From assembly GCA_017656235.1 (NCBI GenBank), contig JACDOF010000019.1, positions 1-41,936 on the forward strand: a DNA stretch of 41,936 bases, read 5' to 3'. A program made the position numbers and the translations under genes. Below are positions 17,481 to 26,200 of this stretch, in pieces; position 1 is the first letter of the stretch, and every line of letters begins with the position of its first letter. Below the pieces are notes generated by a model. It had not been told where the DNA came from. It did not search any database and worked only from the letters and a program-made list of their open reading frames with translations. The stretch comes from Brevibacillus sp. GTDB lineage: Bacteria; Bacillota; Bacilli; Brevibacillales; Brevibacillaceae.

Positions 17481-18476
17481 ATGATCAGGGGATTGTATAC
17501 GGCGGCATCGGGGATGCTGTCGCTGCAGCGGCAGCAGGAGTCGCTCTCCAACAACCTGGCGAACGTGAATACGCCGGGATACAAGCAGGACAACAGCGTA
17601 ATGCGCTCGTTCCCGGAACAGCTGATCTCGCGCATTCGCGACCGACAAGAGCCGGAAATCGCAGGGTGGCCTGCTGTCACGGGACAGCCCGTGCCGATTG
17701 GCCGCCTGCATACAGGCGTGTACGTATCTGAAGTCATATCCAACTTTGCGCAGGGGGACATCGAAGAAACCCATGCTCCTTTTGACGTGGCACTGACAGA
17801 CAATCTGCCGGTCGATCCCGAAGCTCCTGTCGTCAACGGCAAACCTGTACAACCGCGCCTTTTCTTCAGCGTAGCCAGACTGCAGGAACCGGCCGAACTG
17901 AATCAGCCGGTTGATCCCGCCAATATTCGTTATACACGCAACGGCAACTGGCAGGTGAACGAACAAGGGTATCTGGTTACAGCGGACGGCTACTACGTAC
18001 TGGATCAGGCGAACCGGACGATTCGTGTCAACGGCCTCGATGACGGGTTTGGGGGAACGGTTGACGTGGGCCAAAACCTGCGCATTACCGCGGATGGACG
18101 CCTGCTGTGGCCCGATCCTGACGGGCCGGAAGGAACCTACCTGGAACTTGACCCGGAGAATCCGCTGAACCCGGTTCAAGGGCAGCAGATTGGGATTCGG
18201 GTGATCGACAATCCGTATCAGCTCGTCCGGGAGGGGAACAACGTCTATCGCTGGGAGGGTGAGGGCATCCCGGCCATCGCAGCGGATGACCCCGCCCTGC
18301 AGGGATTCTATGCCGTCCGACAGGGATGGAGTGAGCGAGCCAATGTAGACCCGGTACGGACGATGACGGACATGATGACGGTCCTGCGTGCGTACGAGGC
18401 GAATCAACGGGTGATAACCACCCTGGACGGGACGTTGGAGAAGGCAGCCAACGAGATTGGACGGGTGGGCAGCTAA
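17481..18476 (+). CDS. flhO: Flagellar hook-basal body rod protein FlhO
   Basis: This 331-residue protein belongs to the FlgF/FlgG rod and hook family. It has the N-terminal heptad-rich motif LYTAASGMLSLQRQQESLSN with the rod signature NNLANVNTPGYKQ, and the C-terminal stretch VDPVRTMTDMMTVLRAYEAN that forms the partner coil. In Bacillus FlhO and FlhP form the distal rod. It is longer than typical FlgG because of an insertion in the middle domain (about residues 110-220). The ATG has GGAAGGGGAAGAGAG upstream. Confidence 0.9.
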   Translation: MIRGLYTAASGMLSLQRQQESLSNNLANVNTPGYKQDNSVMRSFPEQLISRIRDRQEPEIAGWPAVTGQPVPIGRLHTGVYVSEVISNFAQGDIEETHAPFDVALTDNLPVDPEAPVVNGKPVQPRLFFSVARLQEPAELNQPVDPANIRYTRNGNWQVNEQGYLVTADGYYVLDQANRTIRVNGLDDGFGGTVDVGQNLRITADGRLLWPDPDGPEGTYLELDPENPLNPVQGQQIGIRVIDNPYQLVREGNNVYRWEGEGIPAIAADDPALQGFYAVRQGWSERANVDPVRTMTDMMTVLRAYEANQRVITTLDGTLEKAANEIGRVGS

Positions 18477-18519
18477 TGCTTCCTAATGAGCGGCCCGCCG
18501 AACGAAAGGAGTGAACAGC

Positions 18520-19374
18520 ATGCAATCGCTGCATATATCCGCTTCTGCACTGCGCAGTATTCAATACGCTCTCGATACGACCGGCAACAATCTGGCCAAT
18601 CTGGACACGGTTGGCTACAAGCGGCGTGACGCTTCCTTTTCGGAGCTGCTGTTTGACTCGATGAACGAGCAGCCGTACAATGATAGACAGAACCGAACCA
18701 CACCGCCGGGGCTGCGCATCGGCAGCGGCGTACGTCTGGGAGAGACGCGGCTCGACCTGAGTCAAGGCAGCATGAAAACGACCGATGTTCCGACAGACCT
18801 GATGATTGAAGGCAGCGGCTTTTTTCTGGTCAGACGCATGGACAACCCGCAGGAGTACGTCTTTACCCGCAGCGGAGCGTTTCAACTGATGCAGAATACA
18901 TCCGGTACGTTCAGCCTGGTCAATGCATCTGGCGACAAACTGGTGCGGGAAGACGGTTTTGAAGTGGAACTGGACATTGATCCTTCAGACAAGATCACGA
19001 TTTCCGGCGACGGACGGATCATGGTCAACGGAGTCGAGACGGATCAGCGGATACCGGTCTGGCACATCCCCAATCCGGAACAGTACCAGCAAATTGGCGA
19101 GAATGAGTACCTCCTGACGCTGCCGGATGGTGTGAACACCCCAAATCAGGTATTGGGCTTTCTCAATTACGAAAACCCGCTGTATCCACCCGTTCAGGAC
19201 AATCTGAAAGTCTCCTCCCGCATTCGTCAGGGAGCGCTGGAGATGTCGAACGTGAACCTGCAGCAGGAAATGGCCAGACTGGTTACGGTTCAGCGCGCGT
19301 ATCAGTTGAACGCAAGGGCCATCGGCATCAGTGATCAAATGATGGGAATCGCCAATTCCCTTCGCAGCCGCTGA
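18520..19374 (+). CDS. flhP: Flagellar hook-basal body rod protein FlhP
   Basis: This 284-residue rod protein pairs with FlhO. N-terminal SASALRSIQYALDTTGNNLA and NLDTVGYKRRDASF and C-terminal SNVNLQQEMARLVTVQRAYQ are the family ends; the central IEGSGFFLV is the common FlgE/F/G domain. ATG 18520 was chosen because GAAAGGAG at 18503-18510 is nine bases away, while the in-frame GTG at 18511 directly abuts it. It begins 44 bases after flhO. Confidence 0.9.
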   Translation: MQSLHISASALRSIQYALDTTGNNLANLDTVGYKRRDASFSELLFDSMNEQPYNDRQNRTTPPGLRIGSGVRLGETRLDLSQGSMKTTDVPTDLMIEGSGFFLVRRMDNPQEYVFTRSGAFQLMQNTSGTFSLVNASGDKLVREDGFEVELDIDPSDKITISGDGRIMVNGVETDQRIPVWHIPNPEQYQQIGENEYLLTLPDGVNTPNQVLGFLNYENPLYPPVQDNLKVSSRIRQGALEMSNVNLQQEMARLVTVQRAYQLNARAIGISDQMMGIANSLRSR

Positions 19375-19461
19375 TAGCTGCCGCTGACCACTCTCTTCCG
19401 GCAGTGTACGAATGACGGTGCAGGCTTGACGGCGGGGTACGGACAAACGGAGGCAATCCTG

Positions 19462-19713
19462 ATGGAACAAGTGCAAGGAAACCGCTATGCGCAAAAGACG
19501 AAGCAGGCGGGTGAACCCAAACGGCCCAAAGGAAGAGCAAATCGCCGCGGTTTGTTTTTGGCTAACCTTCTGATCGTTCCTTTTTTGCTGTTTCTATCGC
19601 TTCTGGTCGGACTGATGATCGGCTACAGTGTGATTGGAGATCGTCCTGTCTCGGAAGTCTTTGATCTCAATACCTATAAACACATGTACGACCTGATTTT
19701 TCAGGGAACCTGA
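19462..19713 (+). CDS. Small membrane protein, EpuA/'RNA polymerase beta-like' family
   Basis: This 83-residue protein has a basic, hydrophilic N-terminus of about 35 residues, one hydrophobic helix (LLIVPFLLFLSLLVGLMIGY) and a short tail DRPVSEVFDLNTYKHMYDLIFQGT. It fits the small family often labelled 'DNA-directed RNA polymerase subunit beta' (EpuA-like), a label that does not imply polymerase activity. ATG 19462 has CGGAGG eight bases upstream. A terminator follows 20 bases later, so it probably ends the mbl-flhO-flhP transcript. Function unknown. Confidence 0.65.
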   Translation: MEQVQGNRYAQKTKQAGEPKRPKGRANRRGLFLANLLIVPFLLFLSLLVGLMIGYSVIGDRPVSEVFDLNTYKHMYDLIFQGT

Positions 19714-19732
19714 CAGTGGAAAGGGATAACCG

Positions 19733-19771
19733 AGAGCTTTCGGACACCGGTTCGGAAAGCTCTTTTTTTTT
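19733..19771 (+). terminator. Intrinsic terminator after the small membrane protein gene
   Basis: AGAGCTTTC (19733-19741) pairs with GAAAGCTCT (19755-19763) around a 13-base loop, followed by a run of T to 19771. Confidence 0.85.
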
Positions 19772-19841
19772 ACGTCGGCATGGATACGAGTCCGACATTT
19801 CGGATCTGCTTCCTGTACAGGAATAGTTTGGTAACCTCCTG

Positions 19842-19871
19842 TTGCTGTGGTGTGTACATTGGAGGTATAAT
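19842..19871 (+). promoter_or_regulatory. Sigma-A-type promoter for the phosphatidyltransferase gene
   Basis: TTGCTG (19842-19847), an 18-base spacer and a perfect TATAAT (19866-19871). ACCTCC (19833-19838) and GGAGGT (19861-19866) form an inverted repeat that spans the promoter. Confidence 0.5.
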
Positions 19872-19925
19872 GAAAAAGTGGTCAATGTGCGTGCCGTAGA
19901 GGTGGGACCCACGGAGGGATTCGAG

Positions 19926-20444
19926 ATGAACGTTCCTAATGCACTTACGCTCTTTCGCATGCTGCTGATACCGATTTACCTGTTCGTATTCTTCTCGTCG
20001 TATCCCCATAAAATCGAGATCGCTTACTTCATATTGATTATTGCCGGTTTGACGGATATTATTGATGGATATATAGCAAGAACGTATAAAATGATCACAG
20101 ATTTTGGAAAGATGATGGACCCTTTGGCAGACAAACTGATGATGTTAGCGGTGATAACATCATTTTTTTTGACAGAGCGGATAAGTGTATGGGCCGCCCT
20201 GTTTTTCTTTGCCCGCGATATCGGGATGATTGTCGCGTCCGCCATTTTTCACCTGCGTGGCAAGAAGACGGTTCCGGCCAATGTTTTCGGCAAACTGACC
20301 ACCGTTTTGTTTTACGTGGTGTTTACACTCATCATGTTTCAATACCCGTATGCGGAGATCGGGCTGTGGATCGTCATTATTTTTTCGTTTGTGACCAGTG
20401 CGGTCTATCTCGTCAAGTTTCGCGTCATTAACCGTACATCATGA
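19926..20444 (+). CDS. CDP-alcohol phosphatidyltransferase, PgsA-like
   Basis: This 172-residue integral membrane enzyme moves a phosphatidyl group from CDP-diacylglycerol to an alcohol, most likely glycerol-3-phosphate in phosphatidylglycerol synthesis. The family metal-binding pattern D-x2-DG-x2-AR-x8-G-x3-D-x3-D is complete in DIIDGYIARTYK and FGKMMDPLADK. Five to six hydrophobic helices are visible. ATG 19926 has GGAGG upstream; an in-frame start at 19842 would overlap the promoter. A genuine pgsA usually sits elsewhere in Bacillales (near cinA/recA), so this may be a second family member and its alcohol substrate is uncertain. Confidence 0.82.
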   Translation: MNVPNALTLFRMLLIPIYLFVFFSSYPHKIEIAYFILIIAGLTDIIDGYIARTYKMITDFGKMMDPLADKLMMLAVITSFFLTERISVWAALFFFARDIGMIVASAIFHLRGKKTVPANVFGKLTTVLFYVVFTLIMFQYPYAEIGLWIVIIFSFVTSAVYLVKFRVINRTS

Positions 20445-20451
20445 CAATATG

Positions 20452-20490
20452 GATAAAGAGCACTTCCGGTAACAGAAGTGCTCCTTTATC
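20452..20490 (+). terminator. Stem-loop after the phosphatidyltransferase gene
   Basis: GAGCACTTC (20458-20466) pairs with GAAGTGCTC (20475-20483) around 8 bases, and the stem extends through GATAAA with TTTATC after one bulged C. The T tract is weak. A second, imperfect hairpin follows at 20491-20524 (TCAAT with ATTGA outside, C-rich with G-rich inside). Confidence 0.55.
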
Positions 20491-20597
20491 TCAATCCCTC
20501 TCCCCTTTAAGGGAAGGGAATTGAGCATAGTTTACTTGCGCAAGCCTGTTCTCATGCAGGGACAAGCGGCAAACTTAATGGAAATGGAGTTGTTGGT

Positions 20598-21038
20598 ATG
20601 GAAATCACGGCAGTTCTTGATAGCAAACAGATTCAAGCGATTATTCCGCATCGCTATCCTTTTTTGCTGGTGGACCGGATCGTGGAGCTGGAAGTGGGCA
20701 AGCGGGCTGTGGGCATCAAAAACGTAACCATAAACGAGCCGTTCTTCCAGGGGCATTTTCCCGACTACCCGGTGATGCCCGGCGTGCTGATCGTTGAGGC
20801 CCTTGCTCAAGTGGGAGCGGTCGCCGTGCTCAGCATGGAGGAGCATAAAGGAAAACTGGCCTTTTTTGCAGGGATTGACCAATTCCGCTTTAAGGAACAG
20901 GTGACACCGGGCGACACGCTCCACCTGGAAGTGGAGATGACGCGGCTTAGGGGCACACTGGGGAAAGGACATGCCATCGCCCGTATAGGAGACAGACTGG
21001 CGGCAGAAGGAGACCTGCTGTTTGCCCTTTCCAAGTAA
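20598..21038 (+). CDS. fabZ: 3-hydroxyacyl-[ACP] dehydratase FabZ
   Basis: FabZ removes water from 3-hydroxyacyl-ACP in fatty acid elongation. The 146-residue hotdog-fold protein has the catalytic histidine in [11 protein letters not shown] (His53) and the catalytic glutamate in VLIVEALAQ (Glu67), plus the family start [13 protein letters not shown]. Length is normal. It follows the flagellar genes as in Bacillus (mbl-flhO-flhP-ywpB), but with two genes inserted between. GGAG lies eight bases before the ATG. Confidence 0.96.
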   Translation: MEITAVLDSKQIQAIIPHRYPFLLVDRIVELEVGKRAVGIKNVTINEPFFQGHFPDYPVMPGVLIVEALAQVGAVAVLSMEEHKGKLAFFAGIDQFRFKEQVTPGDTLHLEVEMTRLRGTLGKGHAIARIGDRLAAEGDLLFALSK

Positions 21039-21066
21039 TGCCGGGCGGATCGGCCTGCAGGCACTC

Positions 21067-21094
21067 TTGAACAGGAGAAAAACTCGATTATAAT
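21067..21094 (+). promoter_or_regulatory. Sigma-A-type promoter for tagA-tagO
   Basis: TTGAAC (21067-21072), a 16-base spacer and a perfect TATAAT (21089-21094). The leader to the tagA start would be about 75 bases. Confidence 0.6.
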
Positions 21095-21176
21095 GACCAT
21101 GTAGGACCGGATTGCGATTTATTTGTAACCTTTTGGGGTCAGATGGCGTCTATCATACAAGGGTGGTTTTGTTTCC

Positions 21177-21914
21177 ATGCAGGTCGCAAACATACTGGGT
21201 ATTCCGTTCAGAACACGCGGATTTGAGGAGACGGTGGCGTACCTGACTGATCGCATCGAAGCGGGTCAGCGCACGCATGTGGTGACCGCCAATCCGGAAG
21301 TGGTGATGGCTGCTCAAGGAAACCTCCGTTTCAAGGCAGTTTTGGACCAAGCCTATGTAGTGCCGGACGGGATTGGCATTGTCTACGCCGCTCGTTGGCT
21401 TAACCATCCGCTGCGGGAACGCGTGACGGGTGTGGAATTGATGACAGCCTTGATGGAGCAGGCGGATGCGCGCGGATGGCGTGTATACCTGCTTGGCGCC
21501 GCGGCGGAGGTTGTCGAGAAGACGGCGGCTGTCCTTTCCGCCCGCTACCCGCAGGCACAGCTTGTCGGTTGGCGGCATGGTTATTTTGACCAAACGGAGG
21601 AAAAGGCGATCGTGGAGGACATCGCGTCCAAACGGCCTGACCTGCTGTTTGTGGCCTTGGGAGCACCCAGACAGGACGAGTGGATCAACACGCACTGGGA
21701 CAAGATGAATGTACCGTTGGCCATGGGGGTAGGGGGAAGCTTTGACGTATTGGCAGGCGTGGTGAAACGCGCCCCTCTCATCTGGCAGAAGCTGCATCTG
21801 GAGTGGCTTTACCGCTTGTTGAAACAGCCCTCCCGGTGGAGACGGCAGCTGGCGATTCCCATGTTTGTTGCCGCAGTTCTGCGGGAAAAATGGACACAAC
21901 GAGTGCAATCGTAA
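21177..21914 (+). CDS. tagA: WecG/TagA/CpsF family glycosyltransferase (GT26)
   Basis: This 245-residue enzyme of family GT26 adds N-acetylmannosamine (TagA) or a related sugar to undecaprenyl-PP-GlcNAc on the inner membrane face, completing the linkage unit of wall polymers. Family stretches seen are VVTANPEVVMAAQ, VPDGIGIVYAAR, VTGVELM, FVALGAPRQDEWI and GVGGSFDVLAG. The basic, amphipathic C-terminus (WLYRLLKQPSRWRRQL) is the membrane-binding tail. It is followed 20 bases later by tagO, whose product makes its acceptor, so the pair is likely one operon. Confidence 0.92.
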   Translation: MQVANILGIPFRTRGFEETVAYLTDRIEAGQRTHVVTANPEVVMAAQGNLRFKAVLDQAYVVPDGIGIVYAARWLNHPLRERVTGVELMTALMEQADARGWRVYLLGAAAEVVEKTAAVLSARYPQAQLVGWRHGYFDQTEEKAIVEDIASKRPDLLFVALGAPRQDEWINTHWDKMNVPLAMGVGGSFDVLAGVVKRAPLIWQKLHLEWLYRLLKQPSRWRRQLAIPMFVAAVLREKWTQRVQS

Positions 21915-21934
21915 GGGAAGAGAGGAGAAGAAAG

Positions 21935-23029
21935 ATGTCCAGCTACCTTTACGGGCTCTTGACTTCACTGCTGATTGCTTTTATTGCGACACCTTATGTG
22001 AAACGTCTGGCAGTCAAGTGGGGAGCGGTTGATAAGCCCGACCATCGAAAAGTACATACAAAAATAATGCCGCGCCTGGGCGGTTTGGCCATTTATGCGG
22101 GTTATGTCGTTTCCTTGTTCCTGTTTGTTCCTGCCATCACCAGAGAGATCATTGGCATTTTTCTTGCAGGGACGATTATTTTGTTCGTGGGCATGTTGGA
22201 TGACAAGTATCAGCTTGCCCCCAAATGGAAGCTGCTTGGACAAATCATCGGCGTGGCGGTCGTGGTCATCCCGTTTGGTTTGAAAATCGGTATCGTCAAT
22301 TTGCCGTTCGGCGGTGTGGTCGACTTCTCCAGCGGCTGGTTGGCCTGGTTGGCGATTCCGATCACCATGTTCTGGATTGTCGGCGTGACCAATGCAGTCA
22401 ATCTGATCGACGGACTGGACGGGCTGTCGGCTGGCGTGTCGGCAATTGCGACCGCCACAATGGCCATTGTGGCGCTTCTGATGGGCGATGCTGTGGTGGC
22501 CACGTACTGTTTTGTCCTGCTGGGGGCGATTCTCGGCTTTTTGTACTTCAACTTTCATCCGGCCCGGATTTTCATGGGCGATACGGGGGCCTTGTTCCTC
22601 GGGTTCAATCTGGCCGCGCTGTCCGTAATGGGGTTTAAAGAGGCGCTGTTCGTCTCCTTCATCATTCCGATCGTTGTGCTGGGTGTTCCGCTGTGGGATA
22701 CATTCTTTGCCATCGTTCGCCGGATTGTCAACAAGAAGCCGATCTCCAGCCCGGACAAGGGGCATCTGCATCACTGCCTGTTGAACATGGGATTGTCGCA
22801 CCGGGCCACGGTGATCACCATTTACGGCGTAAGCATCATGTTTGGGACAACGGCCATATTGTTAACACAGACCGAGGCGCTGTGGACCTCCATCATCATT
22901 ATGGGCATTTTGCTGGTAATGATACACATGGCCACCGAAGTAATCGGTCTGGTTGGACGAAGCCATCGGCCCATCATCAACGCCTATCGCCGCCTGAAGC
23001 TGAAATACGCGACGAGGCGCAGCCACTAG
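21935..23029 (+). CDS. tagO: Undecaprenyl-phosphate GlcNAc-1-phosphate transferase TagO/WecA
   Basis: TagO starts wall teichoic acid or secondary wall polymer synthesis by placing GlcNAc-1-phosphate on undecaprenyl phosphate. The 364-residue protein has about ten helices and the family motifs: PRLGGLAIY, the Mg-binding DD in GMLDDKYQL, NAVNLIDGLDGL, FNFHPARIFMGDTG and the HLHH loop. ATG 21935 has GGAGAAG upstream; an in-frame start at 21803 lies inside tagA and was rejected. In an organism with SLH proteins, this enzyme also underlies the polymer that SLH domains bind. Confidence 0.95.
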   Translation: MSSYLYGLLTSLLIAFIATPYVKRLAVKWGAVDKPDHRKVHTKIMPRLGGLAIYAGYVVSLFLFVPAITREIIGIFLAGTIILFVGMLDDKYQLAPKWKLLGQIIGVAVVVIPFGLKIGIVNLPFGGVVDFSSGWLAWLAIPITMFWIVGVTNAVNLIDGLDGLSAGVSAIATATMAIVALLMGDAVVATYCFVLLGAILGFLYFNFHPARIFMGDTGALFLGFNLAALSVMGFKEALFVSFIIPIVVLGVPLWDTFFAIVRRIVNKKPISSPDKGHLHHCLLNMGLSHRATVITIYGVSIMFGTTAILLTQTEALWTSIIIMGILLVMIHMATEVIGLVGRSHRPIINAYRRLKLKYATRRSH

Positions 23030-23109
23030 CTGCCTGGCCGGTCAGCCATACTTGCTGTGGGGCTGTACACCCAGATGCTATCGTGCTGCTCTCAGGCAAG
23101 GTGTCACAC

Positions 23110-23147
23110 TGCACCGTATCCTGCGAAAACAGGTGCGGTGTTTTTTT
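23110..23147 (+). terminator. Intrinsic terminator after tagO
   Basis: CACCG (23112-23116) and CCTG (23120-23123) pair with CAGG (23130-23133) and CGGTG (23136-23140) around CGAAAA, followed by seven T. The rest of the 225-base gap to the next gene shows no ORF of note. Confidence 0.75.
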
Positions 23148-23254
23148 ATTCCATTCATAGGCAAACAGACCCTAATCATCCATACCGGAGACACCGATAT
23201 AAAGAAAGGGAAACATTTATAGCATTTGTCGCAGAAACAGTAGGAGGGGAAACA

Positions 23255-26200
23255 ATGTTCAGAAAGCCGCTGCTTGTGCTTCTCGTTTTCGTGATGGCGA
23301 TAGGCACGATGTTTTCTCCGCTTCCGCTGACCAACACAGCGCATGCGGAGGACTACATCAACTTTTCCAAACCACCGCTAAACAACTACAGTTTGCAAAA
23401 CCCGTACACGCACAACTCGGATGAAATCGACATAGAAGCGACCTTGAACAATGTCGATGGCTCATCGATCCGCTACACGGTTGAGCAAATCGTCGATCCG
23501 GCAACCGAGAAGGTTGGGGAAAGCCTGCCGGCTTCCCAGTCCGGCATCCAGGTGAGCGGGTCCAAGATGACCATTATCGGTTTGGACCTGATCCCCGGCC
23601 TGAACCGGATCACCTTTACCGGAACCAGCGGAGGGGCCACGTTTAACCAGAAGGTGTACGTAAAGTACATCGACGCACCGACGGTCTACGACCTGACGAT
23701 CTTCGGCGCCGGCAAAGAACTGCCGATCAAGGACAGTGGTGATACGATCGTCACTCCGGCCTACGTGAGCAGCCCGTCCACCGGCACGATTTTTATCAAA
23801 GGGAAAGCTCCCAATGTAAATGAAGTGACGGTCAATATCATCGACATCAATACGGGAGTACCCAAAGGGGTAACCGTCTCTGTCAACTCTTCCGACTCCT
23901 CCTTTACGACACAGGGACTGACGCTGAATCCCGGCAAAAACCGGCTGCAGATCATTCTGCGCAACAACGACCAATATACGGAGACATACCGCGATCTGGT
24001 CTATTACGATGGCAATGTGACGTTTTACGATGAAAACGTGGAAAACGTCAATCCGATTGCCGGCATTCCTGCCTCGGTTCCGATGAGAGGAACGGAGCGC
24101 CTGTATATCAATGATGCCAAAGACGCCAAGATCACAGGCAAAGTGATTGTACCCAACAACTACAGCGCCGATCAGGAGCCGCTGCGCGTTACCGCCGTCT
24201 ATATGAAGGCCAAGGACTTCGGCGATCCGGGCCGGACGACGAGCCGCGTCGACGAAGGGGAACAAATCGTCATCGAATTCAACAAGGCGGTCGATACCGG
24301 TGCCGTAGGGGGAGCTCCTGACGCGAAGGAAATCAACAAGTTTATCGGTTTTTACTACGTCCAGGGAGAGGATCCCGCCACTTCAACCAAAGGGCAGGTG
24401 ATCGAAATCCCGCTGTTGGACGAGCGCGATCCGACCGGAATCAACCAGACGACAGCCGCCTGGGATCCGACCGGCACCAAGTACACGATCACCCTCGGGC
24501 CAGCTGACGTCCTGAAGTTCCGGGAAGCGTGGGAGTCGACAGACAGCAAGACGCGCAACAAGCCGTTTATTGTATTCAAGAAAACCGTTTTGGCCCAGGA
24601 TGGTTCTCCCGGCATCGGAGCGGCCCTGACGATTGATGAGAACCAGCCAAACGGCAACCAGTTGAAGCTGATTGCCACGGAGCAGACGATCAAAAAAGGC
24701 GACGTGCTGTTGATCGGGAATCGCAACACGGCTGCAGCTGGTGCAGCAATCAACGAGGCCGTGACCAACAAAAGATGGGTCATCTATGCCGAAGGTGACC
24801 TCGTACCTGGTGCGGGTCGCGACCAGCTCCACGTAGTCGGCTATCCCGGTCAGGCGGACAATCCGGCGACCGCGCTGGAGATACCGGAAAACGCCGCGAT
24901 TGTACACGCCAAAGCACCTCATGTAAACGAGGTAACAACGCCGGTCATGGACAGCGCTCCTGAACAGGTCGTGATCGCTTCTTCGGCTGGCATCGCTGCC
25001 GACAACTCGTATACGATCACACTGAAACAAGCAGATGGCGGCAGTATCAGCACACCGTTAAACCCGAATTTACTCCCGGGTGACCTGGTCAAGTTTGTCG
25101 ATCCTCTGGGGGTAGGCACCCCGGTCTACGCGATCGTGGATTTTACGCCGATGCCGTCCCCGTCCACGTTGAAGGTGTATGCGCCGACAGGGACCAACTT
25201 CCCGACGGACTGGGAACTGCACAAGGTGGATTCCTTCTCTGATGCCGGTACGGCTATCGCGATCGGCGACGATCTCGGCCGTACGGTTGGCAAGCAGAAA
25301 ATCAACCAAACCTTTAACGGTGTCGTGTCCAGTGCCAACGCCCGCCTTTCCATGAACGTGGGAAGCGCTGGCAAAACGGTCAGCTTCGCTCCCGGTGACA
25401 TTGAGTCGGGTGACCTGCTGGAAATCGGCACCGAGCACGTGATCGTGGGGCTGCCGTACGACTCGGAAAAAGGTACGGTCAAGTCCCAACTGGGCGACGG
25501 TGCGACCAATACCTCCATTTCGGCGCTGCCGGTACTCGGTGTATCCGGGGCAGTCCTTTACGACAATACGGAAGTGAAAAAGGTAACCGGCGTGATTGGC
25601 ACACAATCCACCTTCAACGGTGACTCACCCGCCGTTGACGGCGATCAGCGCGTCGGGCTGGACGGCAAGATCAACCTGAAAATCAGCGAAACCGATTTTA
25701 CGGCTGCGGACAAAATCACCCGTGGAGACCGGATCCGGCTCGGCACTGTCTATGCCATTGCCGCTGATACGGTAAGCCATACAACCACCAGACTGAAGCT
25801 GTTTGCCCCGCCGGGAGCGTTGATTGCAAACGGTGCTGCGGTTGAGAAAATTACCGCAACCAACACCGCTTCCATTGGCTCTGGCGTATACGTCAACGGC
25901 CAGGTCGGTCTTGGCGCACCGGGAAGCGGCAGCACGCCAGGCTACATCACCTTTATGCCGGGCAACCAAGGTTACTTTGTAGCCGGATCATTTGACAGTA
26001 CGAAGCCGTCGATCATCAAGGCGACCATCGATGCCAACCCAAGCGGAACCTACAAGGTGGATGCAGGCGAAACGATCAGCATCCATTTCCAGGACCCGAA
26101 AGCGGATCTGCTTCGTTCGCCGAGCAATGTAACGGCCAATCTGCTCGTGGAAGGCAGGGGGGATACGGCGTCCCGGGCCGATTTGTCCAATCTGGGCTTC

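Noticed and set aside
20491-20524. Imperfect inverted repeat before fabZ as a FapR-type operator
   Set aside because: The sequence does not resemble the known FapR operator pattern; it is more likely a second hairpin of the upstream terminator region.
21803-21934. Longer N-terminus for tagO
   Set aside because: It lies inside tagA in another frame; ATG 21935 has the ribosome binding site and the usual first membrane helix.
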